From Hymenobacter sp. 5317J-9 (GTDB taxonomy: Bacteria > Bacteroidota > Bacteroidia > Cytophagales > Hymenobacteraceae): a stretch of DNA of 64,000 bases. The stretch lies in the NCBI RefSeq assembly GCF_022921075.1, contig NZ_CP095050.1:3038001-3102000 (forward strand), written 5' to 3'. A program made the position numbers and the translations under genes. The notes beneath the pieces were generated by a model. It was given only the letters and a program-made list of their open reading frames with translations, was not told the origin of the DNA and searched no databases. The first letter of the stretch is position 1, and every line of letters begins with the position of its first letter. Positions 1-8,969 of this stretch are shown one piece after another.

Positions 1-476
1 GCTGTGAAGAAGTACAGCGCCCAGAGCTGCTCGCGGGCAGGCGAGCCTTCGGGCAGAGCCACGTAGGCCTGCCCCAGCTCGTGCAGGAAGTTGGCCAGGC
101 CTTCATCAAGCAACATGGGCACGTGCCCAAACAGGTCGTGGAACAAGTCGGGCTCGGGGCTGAAATCGAAGGCGTACATCGGCCGGATGCGCGTCACCAC
201 CGGAAACTTACGCTCGGCCAGCAGGGCGAAAAACGCGGCCGGCTCGAACGGGCGGCCCACCGGGGCCAGCTGCCAGCCGGTTTCCTCAAATACCGTGGCG
301 CTAAGCTCCCTTATGTCGGGAATGGCTTCGCGCCGGTAGCCCAGCCGGGCCAGGTTTTCCCAAAACACCGGCACGGCGCGGCGGTGCAGCAGCGCGGTCT
401 GGCGGTCAAACAGCATTTTCCAGATGAGTTGGTCTTGGCTGGCGGTAGTAGCGGCGGGATTGTTAGTCGTAAACAT
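1..476 (-). CDS. phhA: Phenylalanine 4-monooxygenase, N-terminal part (runs off the window)
   Basis: Aromatic amino acid hydroxylase that converts phenylalanine to tyrosine using tetrahydropterin, O2 and a non-haem iron. Translating the minus strand from the ATG at 476 gives 158 codons with no stop up to the window edge. The iron-ligand signature is clear: PDLFHDLFGHVPML supplies the two His of the family's 2-His-1-carboxylate site. The start MFTTNNPAATTASQ is the only upstream ATG that fits; the expected core begins about 20 residues later. The C-terminal half lies outside the window. It sits downstream of the trp operon in the same direction but is separated from it by a strong terminator, so it is probably transcribed alone. 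The family call is firm; regulation is unknown. Confidence 0.93.
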   Translation of the reverse strand, partial: MFTTNNPAATTASQDQLIWKMLFDRQTALLHRRAVPVFWENLARLGYRREAIPDIRELSATVFEETGWQLAPVGRPFEPAAFFALLAERKFPVVTRIRPMYAFDFSPEPDLFHDLFGHVPMLLDEGLANFLHELGQAYVALPEGSPAREQLWALYFFT

Positions 477-514
477 AGCGTAACGATGAGGGGAAGTGCA
501 GGTAAAATCGGGCG

Positions 515-551
515 AAAAAAAAGCCCGATATCCTGGCGGATTCGGGCTTTT
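515..551 (-). terminator. Rho-independent terminator ending the trp-aroF transcript
   Basis: On the minus strand, a 10-bp perfect stem (AAAAGCCCGA with TCGGGCTTTT, loop of 13) runs into eight consecutive T. It lies 3' of aroF and the small ORF, and immediately upstream of phhA, so it separates aromatic biosynthesis from phenylalanine hydroxylation. Confidence 0.85.
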
Positions 552-576
552 GAAGGTTTCTAGAGAAGTTCGGGTA

Positions 577-675
577 TCATGCCTCATCTTCCGGTAGCGC
601 CAATCGCAGCCCGTACCCACCCTGTTTGGGGGCAGTCATTAGGGTGTTAATGCAATTGACGAAGTTGTGGCGCAT
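577..675 (-). CDS. Possible 32-residue small protein between aroF and the terminator
   Basis: An ATG-to-TGA frame of 32 codons on the minus strand, in the gap between the aroF stop and the terminator at 515-551. The C-terminal part reads GGYGLRLALPEDEA. No Shine-Dalgarno site is visible, which is normal in this phylum. There is no recognisable domain and I do not know a homologue. Placement inside the transcript, directly before the terminator, is the only context. It could be chance; short frames are common in GC-rich DNA. Confidence 0.3.
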   Translation of the reverse strand: MRHNFVNCINTLMTAPKQGGYGLRLALPEDEA

Positions 676-737
676 GAGTGGAACGAATTTAGGAACCGAT
701 TCCGGAAATGCAAGCATTTCCCCACATTAATTTTTCT

Positions 738-1742
738 TTATTCCAGTTCCTGCCGCAGCGCATACACGCGGCGCAGGTTGCGAATCAGGCGGGCCGATTC
801 GTCGAAATCCAGCGTCTGCGCCCCATCCGAGGCGGCAGTTTCGGGCGTTTCGTGGGTTTCGTACACGATGCCGTCGGCCCCGGCCATCACGCCCGCCAGC
901 GCCATCGTGGGCACATGCTCCCGAATGCCGATGCCGTGCGAGGGGTCCACAATCACGGGCAGGTGGCTCTTGGCCTTCAGGATTGGTACCGCGTTCAAAT
1001 CCAGCGTATTACGGCTGGCTGTTTCGAACGTACGGATGCCGCGCTCGCAGAGAATCAACTTCTCGTTGCCGCCCGAAAACACGTATTCAGCCGACGACAG
1101 CAGTTCCTCAATCGAGCCCGAAATGCCGCGCTTCAGCAGCACCGGCTTGTCGACGCCGCCCAGGGCATCGAGCAGGTTAAAGTTTTGGGTGTTGCGCGCG
1201 CCCACTTGGAATACGTCCACGAAGTCGTGCATTTCCTCCACCTGCGACACCTGCATCACTTCTGTCACGATTTTAAGGCCGCGCGCCCGGGCCATGCGAT
1301 GGAAATCGCGCAGCCCCTCCAGTCCCAGCCCTCGGAAGGCATAGGGCGACGAGCGGGGCTTGAACACGCCGCCGCGCATCAGACGCACGCCGTTGGCTAC
1401 GAGGTGGTCCATCACCTTTTCCATCTGGGCCTCGCTCTCGATGCTGCACGGGCCGGCGCACAAGGCCAACGAGCCTTCGCCGATGGTCACGCCATCGCCG
1501 AGGTCGAGCACGGTGGGCTTCACGCGCCACTTGCGGCTCACGAGCTTGTAGTCGTCGCTCACGCGGTGCACGTCGCGCACGCCCGGCAGCTGGCCGATGG
1601 TGCGGATGTCGAATTCCTTCTTGCCGATGGCCACCAGGTAGTGGGCGTGCTGGGTCGTGACTTCGGTGGCTTTGTAGCCCTGCTGCTTCAGGTGCTCGGT
1701 GATGGTGGGCACCGAGGCGTTTTTTTCGAGTTGGATTATCAC
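738..1742 (-). CDS. aroF: 3-deoxy-7-phosphoheptulonate (DAHP) synthase with N-terminal regulatory-type domain
   Basis: First enzyme of the shikimate pathway, joining PEP and erythrose 4-phosphate. Residues 1-65 resemble the ferredoxin-like (ACT-like) domain of Thermotoga-type DAHP synthases. The TIM barrel follows, with CAGPCSIES, RGGVFKPRSSPYAFRG, GARNTQNF, KRGISGSIEE and DPSHGIG, all typical of the class I KDSA-like group. I place the start at the GTG at 1742 (VIIQLEKN). An ATG exists at 1790, but it lies inside a dispersed inverted repeat and would add the artefactual MLRCALHDV peptide. No chorismate mutase domain is present, unlike many Bacteroidota fusions. It is the last enzyme gene of the trp operon, so chorismate supply is tied to tryptophan demand. 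Confidence 0.93.
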   Translation of the reverse strand: MIIQLEKNASVPTITEHLKQQGYKATEVTTQHAHYLVAIGKKEFDIRTIGQLPGVRDVHRVSDDYKLVSRKWRVKPTVLDLGDGVTIGEGSLALCAGPCSIESEAQMEKVMDHLVANGVRLMRGGVFKPRSSPYAFRGLGLEGLRDFHRMARARGLKIVTEVMQVSQVEEMHDFVDVFQVGARNTQNFNLLDALGGVDKPVLLKRGISGSIEELLSSAEYVFSGGNEKLILCERGIRTFETASRNTLDLNAVPILKAKSHLPVIVDPSHGIGIREHVPTMALAGVMAGADGIVYETHETPETAASDGAQTLDFDESARLIRNLRRVYALRQELE

Positions 1743-1764
1743 AGAATTATTCGAGAAGAAAAGC

Positions 1765-1874
1765 ACGTCATGCAGAGCGCAGCGAAGCATCTCGCGTGCA
1801 ACTACTAATTAATGACGTTGAAACGATTGGGTTACTTCAGCACGCGAGATGCTTCGCTGCGCTCTGCATGACGT
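1765..1874. repeat. Dispersed inverted repeat, family A, copy 1
   Basis: Two perfect 35-bp arms (1765-1799 and 1840-1874) around a 40-nt centre. The core CATGCAGAGCGCAGCGAAGC is shared with copies at 6523, 23578, 27745, 35926, 47178 and 54332. It lies between trpA and aroF, inside the operon. Confidence 0.95.
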
Positions 1875-1880
1875 TCGAGA

Positions 1881-2660
1881 TTACGCCGGCTTGATGCCGC
1901 GTACGAAGCGCGCCGCTTCGGCCGGGGCGTCGGTGGCATCCTCCAGGGCGCGGATGAGGGCCGAGCCGATGATGGCACCCTCGGCGTGCTCGCAGGCGCA
2001 CTCGAAACCGGCTTTGTCGCCGATGCCGAAGCCGATGAGGCGCGGGTTGCGCAGTTTCAGGGCGGCGATGCGCTCGAAGTACTGCTGCTGCGCCACGGCA
2101 TCGGGCAGGGTGGTACCGCCGGTAGTGCCGGGGCCCGAAACGAGGTAGAGGAAGGCTTCGGAGAGGCGGTCGAGGTGGCGGATGCGCTCCTCCGAGGTTT
2201 GCGGGGTGATGAGGAAGACGGCTTTCAGACCATACTTCTTAAAGGTTTCCTGGTAGAACTCTTCGTACTCGGCCAGCGGCAGGTCGGGTAGGATGAGGCC
2301 GTCGACGCCCACTTCGGCGGCCTGGCGGCAGAATTCTTCGACCCCGAACTGCATCACGGGGTTGAGGTAGCCCATGAGCAGCACCGGCGTTTCGGGCACG
2401 GCAGCGCGCAGGCTCTTTAGCTGCTCGAACAGCACGGGCAGGTTCATGCCGTTGGCCAGCGCCACCGAGCTGCTGCCCTGGATGACCGGGCCATCGGCCA
2501 GCGGGTCGGAGAAGGGCATGCCGATTTCGAGGATGTCGGCCCCGGCGTCGACCAGCGCTTTGGCCAGCGGAATAGTGTCGTGCAGGCTGGGGTAGCCAGC
2601 GGTGAAGTAGGTATTGAGCAGGTTGGTTTTGCTCGCGAAGGCGTGTTTGATGCGGTCCAT
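1881..2660 (-). CDS. trpA: Tryptophan synthase alpha subunit
   Basis: Cleaves indole-3-glycerol phosphate to indole and glyceraldehyde 3-phosphate; the indole is channelled to TrpB. At 259 residues it is normal length. The catalytic Glu (E45 in ILEIGMPFSDPLADGP) and Asp (D56) are present, as is the C-terminal phosphate-binding GFGIGDK segment. It starts with ATG at 2660, 27 bp after the trpB stop. Inverted repeat copy 1 follows it before aroF. Confidence 0.97.
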   Translation of the reverse strand: MDRIKHAFASKTNLLNTYFTAGYPSLHDTIPLAKALVDAGADILEIGMPFSDPLADGPVIQGSSSVALANGMNLPVLFEQLKSLRAAVPETPVLLMGYLNPVMQFGVEEFCRQAAEVGVDGLILPDLPLAEYEEFYQETFKKYGLKAVFLITPQTSEERIRHLDRLSEAFLYLVSGPGTTGGTTLPDAVAQQQYFERIAALKLRNPRLIGFGIGDKAGFECACEHAEGAIIGSALIRALEDATDAPAEAARFVRGIKPA

Positions 2661-2687
2661 ATATAATAGGTATCGGGGAGCCGCAGG

Positions 2688-3886
<1,199 letters not shown>

Positions 3887-3890
<4 letters not shown>

Positions 3891-4621
3891 AGGGTTGGCG
3901 CGCCGGAGCGCAGTTGGGTGAGCATTTGGGCTAATCGGCCGGCATCTTTCACGCCGGGCGCGGTCTCGAAACCGCTGTTCAAATCGACACCGGCCAGACC
4001 GGGCAGGCGCAGGGCCGCCAGCTCGGCGGCGTGTTCCAGCCCCAGCCCGCCGGCCAGGAAATAGGGCACAGGCAGGTTGTAGGACTGCAACAAATTCCAG
4101 TTGAAAACGGCCCCGTTGCCGCCGGGCGCGGCACCTTTGGTATCAAACAAAAAGTAGTCGCAAAACGGCACGTAGGGCAGCAGGGCGTCGAAATCAACCG
4201 CCTCCCCTACCGAAAACGCTTTTAGTACCAGCAAGCCGGCTTCGTTCAGCTCCTCGCACTGCGCGGGCGACTCCTGGCCGTGCAGCTGCACGGCGGCCAG
4301 GCCGAAGCGCTGGACTGTGGCGAGGATGTTGGCGGTGGTTTCGTTCACGAACACGCCCACCTTCCAAATGGTCGGCGGCAGGGCGCGCACCAGCCCGGGG
4401 GCCAGCACCTCGCCCACAAAGCGCGGCGACTTGGGCGCGAAGATGAAGCCCAGAAAATTCGGCCCCAGCGCGGCCACGCCGGCCAGGGCAGCCTCGTCGC
4501 GCATACCGCACACCTTCACCAGCAGCCGCGCCGGGGCCTCGGGAGCTGCGGCAGCAGCTTTCGCACCAGGTACACCAGCGGCAGCGGCTAAAGCGGAAAT
4601 GTCGGGGCGGGGCGTTTTCAT
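3887..4621 (-). CDS. trpF: Phosphoribosylanthranilate isomerase
   Basis: Third step of the tryptophan branch, an Amadori rearrangement on a TIM barrel. The core starts at [14 protein letters not shown]; the active-site Cys is in KVCGMRD and the Asp in GVDLNSGFE. The protein carries about 37 extra N-terminal residues rich in Ala and Pro. An upstream TTG (4630) is possible, but the ATG at 4621 is preferred. The start lies 9 bp after the trpC stop and the end overlaps trpB by 4 bp. Confidence 0.94.
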
Positions 4622-4630
4622 GGCCGGCAA

Positions 4631-5458
4631 CTAGGCTACTACCGACTCGATTTTCGGCAGGGCGGCGATTTCCTGCACCAGCGCGGCGCAGGCGCGCTCG
4701 GGCCGGGCGTGGCGCATGAAGGCCTCGCCCAGCAGAAAGCCGCGGAAGCCCACTTCGCGCAGCTGGCCAATGGCGGCCGCCGTGGAAATGCCGCTTTCCG
4801 ACACCTTCACAAACTCGTTCGGAATGGCTTCGGCCAGCGCCATCGAGGTATCGAGGCTGAGGCTGAAATCGTGCAGGTTGCGGTTGTTCACGCCGATGAG
4901 GTTCACGGCGTCGGCGTTGATGGAGCGGGCCAGCTCTTCGCCGTCGTGCACTTCGAGCAGCACTTCGAGGCCGAGCGAGCGGGCCAGACGGCCCAGCGTA
5001 TCAATCTCGGCAGGCGTGAGCACGGCGGCAATCAGTAGCACGGCATCGGCCCCCACGCTCTTGGCTTCGAGAATCTGGTACTCATCGACCACAAAATCCT
5101 TGCGCACGATGGGGCAGAAATTGAAGCGGCGCGCCGTGGTCAAATCCTCGTTCTTCCCGCCGAAAAACTCGGTATCGGTGAGGACGGACAGTGCCGCCGC
5201 GCCGGCCTGCATGTAGCCCAGCGTGGTGCGCTCGACGGGCGCATACTGGTTAATCCAGCCCTTGGAGGGCGACTTGCGCTTAAACTCAGCAATGAGCCCG
5301 CTGCCGCCTTCGCGCAGCAGGTACTTGCGCAGCGACAACGGCTGCGAGTTGAAATACAAGCTGGTTTCGAGCAGCTTGGTGGGCAACAGCTCGCGGCGGC
5401 TGGCAATTTCCTGGCGCTTGTGGGCGACGATGGTATCGAGGATGGTGGCTTGGGACAT
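4631..5458 (-). CDS. trpC: Indole-3-glycerol phosphate synthase
   Basis: Closes the indole ring (CdRP to indole-3-glycerol phosphate). It has 275 residues, starting at MSQATILDTIVAHKR. IAEFKRKSPSKGWI carries the catalytic lysine of the family, and VLLEVHDGEE and GVNNRNL are typical later motifs. The same frame stays open far upstream over the trpD sequence, but that extension (about 200 residues) is antisense-like composition in another gene's frame and is rejected. The 50-bp gap to trpD holds no clear promoter. Confidence 0.96.
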   Translation of the reverse strand: MSQATILDTIVAHKRQEIASRRELLPTKLLETSLYFNSQPLSLRKYLLREGGSGLIAEFKRKSPSKGWINQYAPVERTTLGYMQAGAAALSVLTDTEFFGGKNEDLTTARRFNFCPIVRKDFVVDEYQILEAKSVGADAVLLIAAVLTPAEIDTLGRLARSLGLEVLLEVHDGEELARSINADAVNLIGVNNRNLHDFSLSLDTSMALAEAIPNEFVKVSESGISTAAAIGQLREVGFRGFLLGEAFMRHARPERACAALVQEIAALPKIESVVA

Positions 5459-5508
5459 GACTTGAAAAACAGCAGCGCGACGGATTTGCTTCGCGCTATG
5501 TAGAAATT

Positions 5509-6504
5509 TTATTGAGTGGCCAGCATGGTTTCGAAAGCCCGTCGGGCCGCGCCCGAGTCTAACGACTCGCGGCTGAGGGCCAGGGCGGCGTCCCAGCTCA
5601 GGCCGGGGCGGGCGCATTGCAGGGCCAGGGCGGCGTTGGCGGTGGTTACGTTGCGCTGGGCCTCGGTGCCGTGGCCATCGAGCACGTGCTTGAAGAGCTC
5701 GGCGGCGGCCGTCACGGTGCTGCCGCCGGATAGGTCGTCGGGCGTGCAGGCCGGCAGGCCCAGCGTGTCGGCAGTAAACAGCCGCTCGCCTTCGAACGAC
5801 GACACCACCTTGGCCGGGCCGGTGAGGGCCAGCTCGTCGTAGCCATCGAGGGCGTGCACTACTGCGTAGCGCGCGCCGGTGGGCTGCATCAGGTAGTGGT
5901 AGAGGCGCTGGAGCTCCAGGCTGAACACGCCCAGCAACTGGGCCGTGGGCCGGGCCGGGTTCACCAGCGGGCCGAGAATGTTGAAGAAGGTGCGCAGCCC
6001 AAGCTCGCGCCGGATGGGCCCGGCGTGCCGCATAGCCGGATGGAAAGCCGGCGCGTGCAGAAAGCAAATGCCTGCCCGGTCGAGCTGCCGCCGCAGCTGG
6101 TCGGGGCTGGCTTCGAAATTGTAGCCAAAATGCGCCAGCACGTTCGAAGCGCCCGATACCGACGACACCCCGAAGTTGCCGTGCTTGGCCACCAGCGTGC
6201 CCGCCCCGGCCACGATAAAGCAGGCCAGCGTGGAGATATTAATCGTGTTTTTACCGTCGCCGCCCGTGCCCACGATGTCCACGAGCTCATGCGTGCCCAG
6301 CTCCGGGTCGCGGCTCAAATCTAGCAGGGCCTGGCGGAAGCCGGCCAGTTCGGCCACCGTGATGGGCCGCATGCGGTACACGGCCAGGAAAGCCGCCGTT
6401 TCGGCCGGGTTGGCCCCGCCCTCGCCCAATTGGCGCATGGCGGCGTGGGCCTCGGCATGCGTCAGGGGCTGGTGGTCGAAAAGCTTGGTGAGAATGTGTT
6501 TCAA
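5509..6504 (-). CDS. trpD: Anthranilate phosphoribosyltransferase
   Basis: Transfers phosphoribose from PRPP to anthranilate. It has 331 residues with the PRPP loop GTGGDGKNTINIST, KHGNFGVSS and the downstream HVLDG segment. The best start is TTG at 6504 (KHILTKLFDHQPLT), because no in-frame ATG lies near and the next Met is 22 residues inside the fold. It is separated from trpG by 132 bp that are largely filled by inverted repeat copy 2. Confidence 0.95.
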   Translation of the reverse strand: MKHILTKLFDHQPLTHAEAHAAMRQLGEGGANPAETAAFLAVYRMRPITVAELAGFRQALLDLSRDPELGTHELVDIVGTGGDGKNTINISTLACFIVAGAGTLVAKHGNFGVSSVSGASNVLAHFGYNFEASPDQLRRQLDRAGICFLHAPAFHPAMRHAGPIRRELGLRTFFNILGPLVNPARPTAQLLGVFSLELQRLYHYLMQPTGARYAVVHALDGYDELALTGPAKVVSSFEGERLFTADTLGLPACTPDDLSGGSTVTAAAELFKHVLDGHGTEAQRNVTTANAALALQCARPGLSWDAALALSRESLDSGAARRAFETMLATQ

Positions 6505-6522
6505 TGCTTTTGATTTCTTTTC

Positions 6523-6625
6523 AGAACGTTATGCTGAGCGCAGCCGAAGTATCTCGCTCGCATCGTTCAACGATTTATTTACTACTACACGCGAGATGCT
6601 TCGGCTACGCTCAGCATGACGTTCT
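6523..6625. repeat. Dispersed inverted repeat, family A, copy 2
   Basis: Arms of 35 bp (6523-6557 and 6591-6625) match at 32 positions and flank a 33-nt centre. It has the CTGAGCGCAGCCGAAG sub-type of the family core. It sits between trpG and trpD, so the operon transcript must contain this hairpin. Confidence 0.92.
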
Positions 6626-6636
6626 TTCTCAGATTT

Positions 6637-7206
6637 CTACTTCAACCAGTTTTCCAGCATCTGCGCGCCGTGCTCGGTTAGGATGCTTTCGGGGTGGAAC
6701 TGCACGCCGCGCACGTCGTACTGGCGGTGGCGGAAGGCCAGCACCTCGCCGTTGGCGTCGCGGGCCGTTACTTCCAGCGTCGGGGGCATCGACTCGGGCC
6801 GCACCGCCCACGAGTGGTAGCGCCCCACTTGGAACCGCTTGGGCAGCCCGGCAAACAGGCGCTCGTCGGCTACGGTTACTTCGGCTTCGTTGGCCACGCC
6901 GTGCAGCACGGCGGGGATATTGTAGAGCTCCGCCCCGAAGCTTTCGGCCAGGCCCTGGTGGCCCAGGCACACGCCCAGAATGCGTTTGGTGGGCGCATAC
7001 CGCTCAATGATATCCGGCATCAGCCCAGCTTCCAACGGAATACCGGGGCCGGGCGAGAGCAGGATGGCGTCGTAGGCGTTTACGTCCTCCAGCGTCAGCT
7101 GGTCGTTGCGTGTCACGGTCATGTTCGGGCCGTGGCCGAGCTCGCGCAGCAGGTGCACCAGGTTGTAGGTGAAGGAGTCGTAGTTATCGAGAACGAGGAT
7201 TTTCAT
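6637..7206 (-). CDS. trpG: Anthranilate synthase glutamine amidotransferase component
   Basis: Supplies ammonia from glutamine to TrpE. It has 189 residues. The nucleophile is C80 in LGVCLGHQG, the catalytic His-Glu pair is in VQFHPES near the C terminus, and the oxyanion SPGPG is at 51-55. It is a free subunit, not fused to TrpD or TrpE. Its ATG at 7206 lies 15 bp after the trpE stop. Confidence 0.96.
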   Translation of the reverse strand: MKILVLDNYDSFTYNLVHLLRELGHGPNMTVTRNDQLTLEDVNAYDAILLSPGPGIPLEAGLMPDIIERYAPTKRILGVCLGHQGLAESFGAELYNIPAVLHGVANEAEVTVADERLFAGLPKRFQVGRYHSWAVRPESMPPTLEVTARDANGEVLAFRHRQYDVRGVQFHPESILTEHGAQMLENWLK

Positions 7207-7221
7207 GGCAGTAAGCTGGAA

Positions 7222-8649
7222 TTATTTCACGTTTTCAGCGGCCCGCAGCGCGGCACGCAGGGCGCCCAGCTTGTGGTGCACCTCTTCCAGCTCCGACTGC
7301 GTGTTAGAAGCCGCCACCACACCCGCGCCGGCCTGGAAATACAGCTGGTTGCCGGTGCTCAGAAACGAGCGAATCATAATGGCGTGGTTGAAGCTGCCAT
7401 CGAAGCCTAGAAAGCCCAGGCAGCCGCCGTAGTAGCCGCGGGCGGTGGGCTCCAGCCCATCAATGAGTTGAATGGCGCGAAACTTAGGGGCGCCAGAAAG
7501 CGTGCCAGCCGGGAAAGTGTCGGCTACCACTTGCAGCGTATCAGTATTTTCGGCCAGTTCGGCCGTCACCTTACTTACAAGGTGGATGACGTGCGAGTAA
7601 AACTGGATTTCGCGCAGCGTGCGCACTTCCACTTTGGTGCCGTGGCGGGCCAGGTCGTTACGGGCCAGGTCTACCAACATCACGTGTTCGGCATTTTCCT
7701 TGGGGTCGGCGGCCAGGCGCTGGGCGGCGGCGGCATCAGCGGCATCGTCGCCGGTGCGGCGGTAGGTGCCCGCAATTGGGAACAGAGTGGCCTCGCGGCC
7801 CTGTACCAGCACCTGCGCCTCGGGCGAGGAGCCAAAGATTTTATAGTCGCCGTAATCGAAGTAAAACAGATAGGGCGAAGGATTAATGGACCGCAGCGCC
7901 CGGTACACGTTGAACTCATCGCCCGAAAAGCCCTGCTGAAACCGGCGCGAGAGCACAATCTGGAACACATCGCCGCGCAGGCAGTGCGCCTGCCCCTGCG
8001 TGAGGCGGGCCAAAAACTCGGCATCGGTCTGGTTGGTCTGCTCCTCCCCTTCGGTGGCAAAATCGAAAGCTGGCACGCTGGGGTGGCGCACCAGGTTTTC
8101 GAGGCGGTCGAGGCCGTCGGTTGCGGCTATGGCCTCGCCGGCCACGCTGTGCTCGAACAGGTACAGCTCCTGCCGTAAGTGGTTGAAAGCGATGACGTAA
8201 CGGTACACCCCGTAGCGAATCAGCGGAATGTCGCCTGCCGGCACTTTCTCGGAGTTTAGCTGCACATCCTCAAAGCTTTGCACGGCCTCGTAGCCCATGT
8301 AGCCAAACAGGCCAGTGCTGATGAAGGGCAGCTTTTCGGCCGCGGCATCGGGCGTACCGGCGGCGGCGAAGTCTCGCAGCCGGGCTAGGGCTTCGCGCGG
8401 GTGAGCCAGGTTTTCGGTGGTTTCGGCAGAGCCGGGCAGCAGTTGGCGCAGCACGCCACCGCGCCGAAGCTCAAACGTGGCCAGCGGCTCGCACACCAAG
8501 TAGCTGAAGGCGTTTTGCTGGCCGTGGTAGTCGGCGCTTTCCAGCAGCAGACAGTTGGCGTATTGGTCGCGCAGGCGCAGAAACAGGCCCACCGGCGTTA
8601 CGGTATCGGCGAGCAGGCGGCGGGAGCGGGTGATGAGTTGATAAGACAC
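7222..8649 (-). CDS. trpE: Anthranilate synthase component I
   Basis: Converts chorismate to anthranilate, the committed step. It has 475 residues. The N-terminal LLES motif (residues 34-37) is the tryptophan feedback site of the family. The chorismate-binding domain includes IAGTYRRTGD, EHVMLVDLARND, YSHVIHLVS and TLSGAPKFRAI. The start is GTG at 8649 (SYQLITRSRRLL); no ATG is available until deep in the fold. It is the first structural gene of the operon and lies immediately downstream of the leader terminator, so it is subject to attenuation as well as end-product inhibition. Confidence 0.96.
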   Translation of the reverse strand: MSYQLITRSRRLLADTVTPVGLFLRLRDQYANCLLLESADYHGQQNAFSYLVCEPLATFELRRGGVLRQLLPGSAETTENLAHPREALARLRDFAAAGTPDAAAEKLPFISTGLFGYMGYEAVQSFEDVQLNSEKVPAGDIPLIRYGVYRYVIAFNHLRQELYLFEHSVAGEAIAATDGLDRLENLVRHPSVPAFDFATEGEEQTNQTDAEFLARLTQGQAHCLRGDVFQIVLSRRFQQGFSGDEFNVYRALRSINPSPYLFYFDYGDYKIFGSSPEAQVLVQGREATLFPIAGTYRRTGDDAADAAAAQRLAADPKENAEHVMLVDLARNDLARHGTKVEVRTLREIQFYSHVIHLVSKVTAELAENTDTLQVVADTFPAGTLSGAPKFRAIQLIDGLEPTARGYYGGCLGFLGFDGSFNHAIMIRSFLSTGNQLYFQAGAGVVAASNTQSELEEVHHKLGALRAALRAAENVK

Positions 8650-8676
8650 AGAATTGAAAGCGAGAAGCGGAAACGC

Positions 8677-8705
8677 AAAAAGCCCGGCTGTGGGCCGGGC
8701 TTTTT
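8677..8705 (-). terminator. trp attenuator terminator
   Basis: A perfect 12-bp stem (AAAAAGCCCGGC with GCCGGGCTTTTT, 5-nt loop) lies between the leader peptide stop and the trpE start. The leader segment at 8743-8756 can pair instead with the loop and 3' arm (8680-8692): GCTGTG with CACAGC, then CCGG with CGGG allowing G-U. That would block the terminator. Confidence 0.88.
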
Positions 8706-8732
8706 GTGGAATCAGGTAAAATCAAGTTGACT

Positions 8733-8810
8733 TCACGAGGCGCACAGCAAGGCCGGTCCGATGTTTCGGAGCTGCCACCACCAAGCCTGCGAAGTACGAT
8801 GTGCGTTCAT
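8733..8810 (-). CDS. trpL: Tryptophan operon leader peptide (WWW)
   Basis: A 25-residue frame, ATG at 8810 to TGA at 8733. Three consecutive Trp codons (8775-8783) lie in the centre, in SQAWWWQLRN. It lies 25 nt after a predicted transcription start and 28 nt before the attenuator stem. When charged tRNA-Trp is scarce the ribosome should stall on the WWW and leave 8743-8756 free to pair with the terminator. When Trp is ample it reaches the stop and covers that segment. The role is inferred from arrangement and codon content; the family is the classical trp leader type. Confidence 0.88.
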   Translation of the reverse strand: MNAHRTSQAWWWQLRNIGPALLCAS

Positions 8811-8841
8811 ATTGAGAGGGCGCTTCGACTGAAACGCGTGG

Positions 8842-8849
8842 CAAAGGTA
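8842..8849 (-). promoter_or_regulatory. Promoter -7 box of the trp operon
   Basis: TACCTTTG on the minus strand matches the Bacteroidota -7 consensus TAnnTTTG exactly. Using the spacing seen at rnpB (start 7 nt after the box), transcription would begin near 8835, 25 nt before the trpL ATG. A TTG lies 23 nt upstream as a possible -33 element. Confidence 0.7.
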
Positions 8850-8969
8850 AAACGTTTTTCTTAAAACCCCGGCAATCAAAAGCAAAAATCCATACGAAAC
8901 TATCAACACATGGTTGTAAAGTTCGCCAATTTTACAACCAGTCACTTCAGCAATGAATCTTGTTAACTG

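Noticed and set aside
5459..6067. Long N-terminal extension of TrpC
   Set aside because: It is an out-of-frame translation of the trpD gene; family members start at MSQATILDTIV-like sequence.
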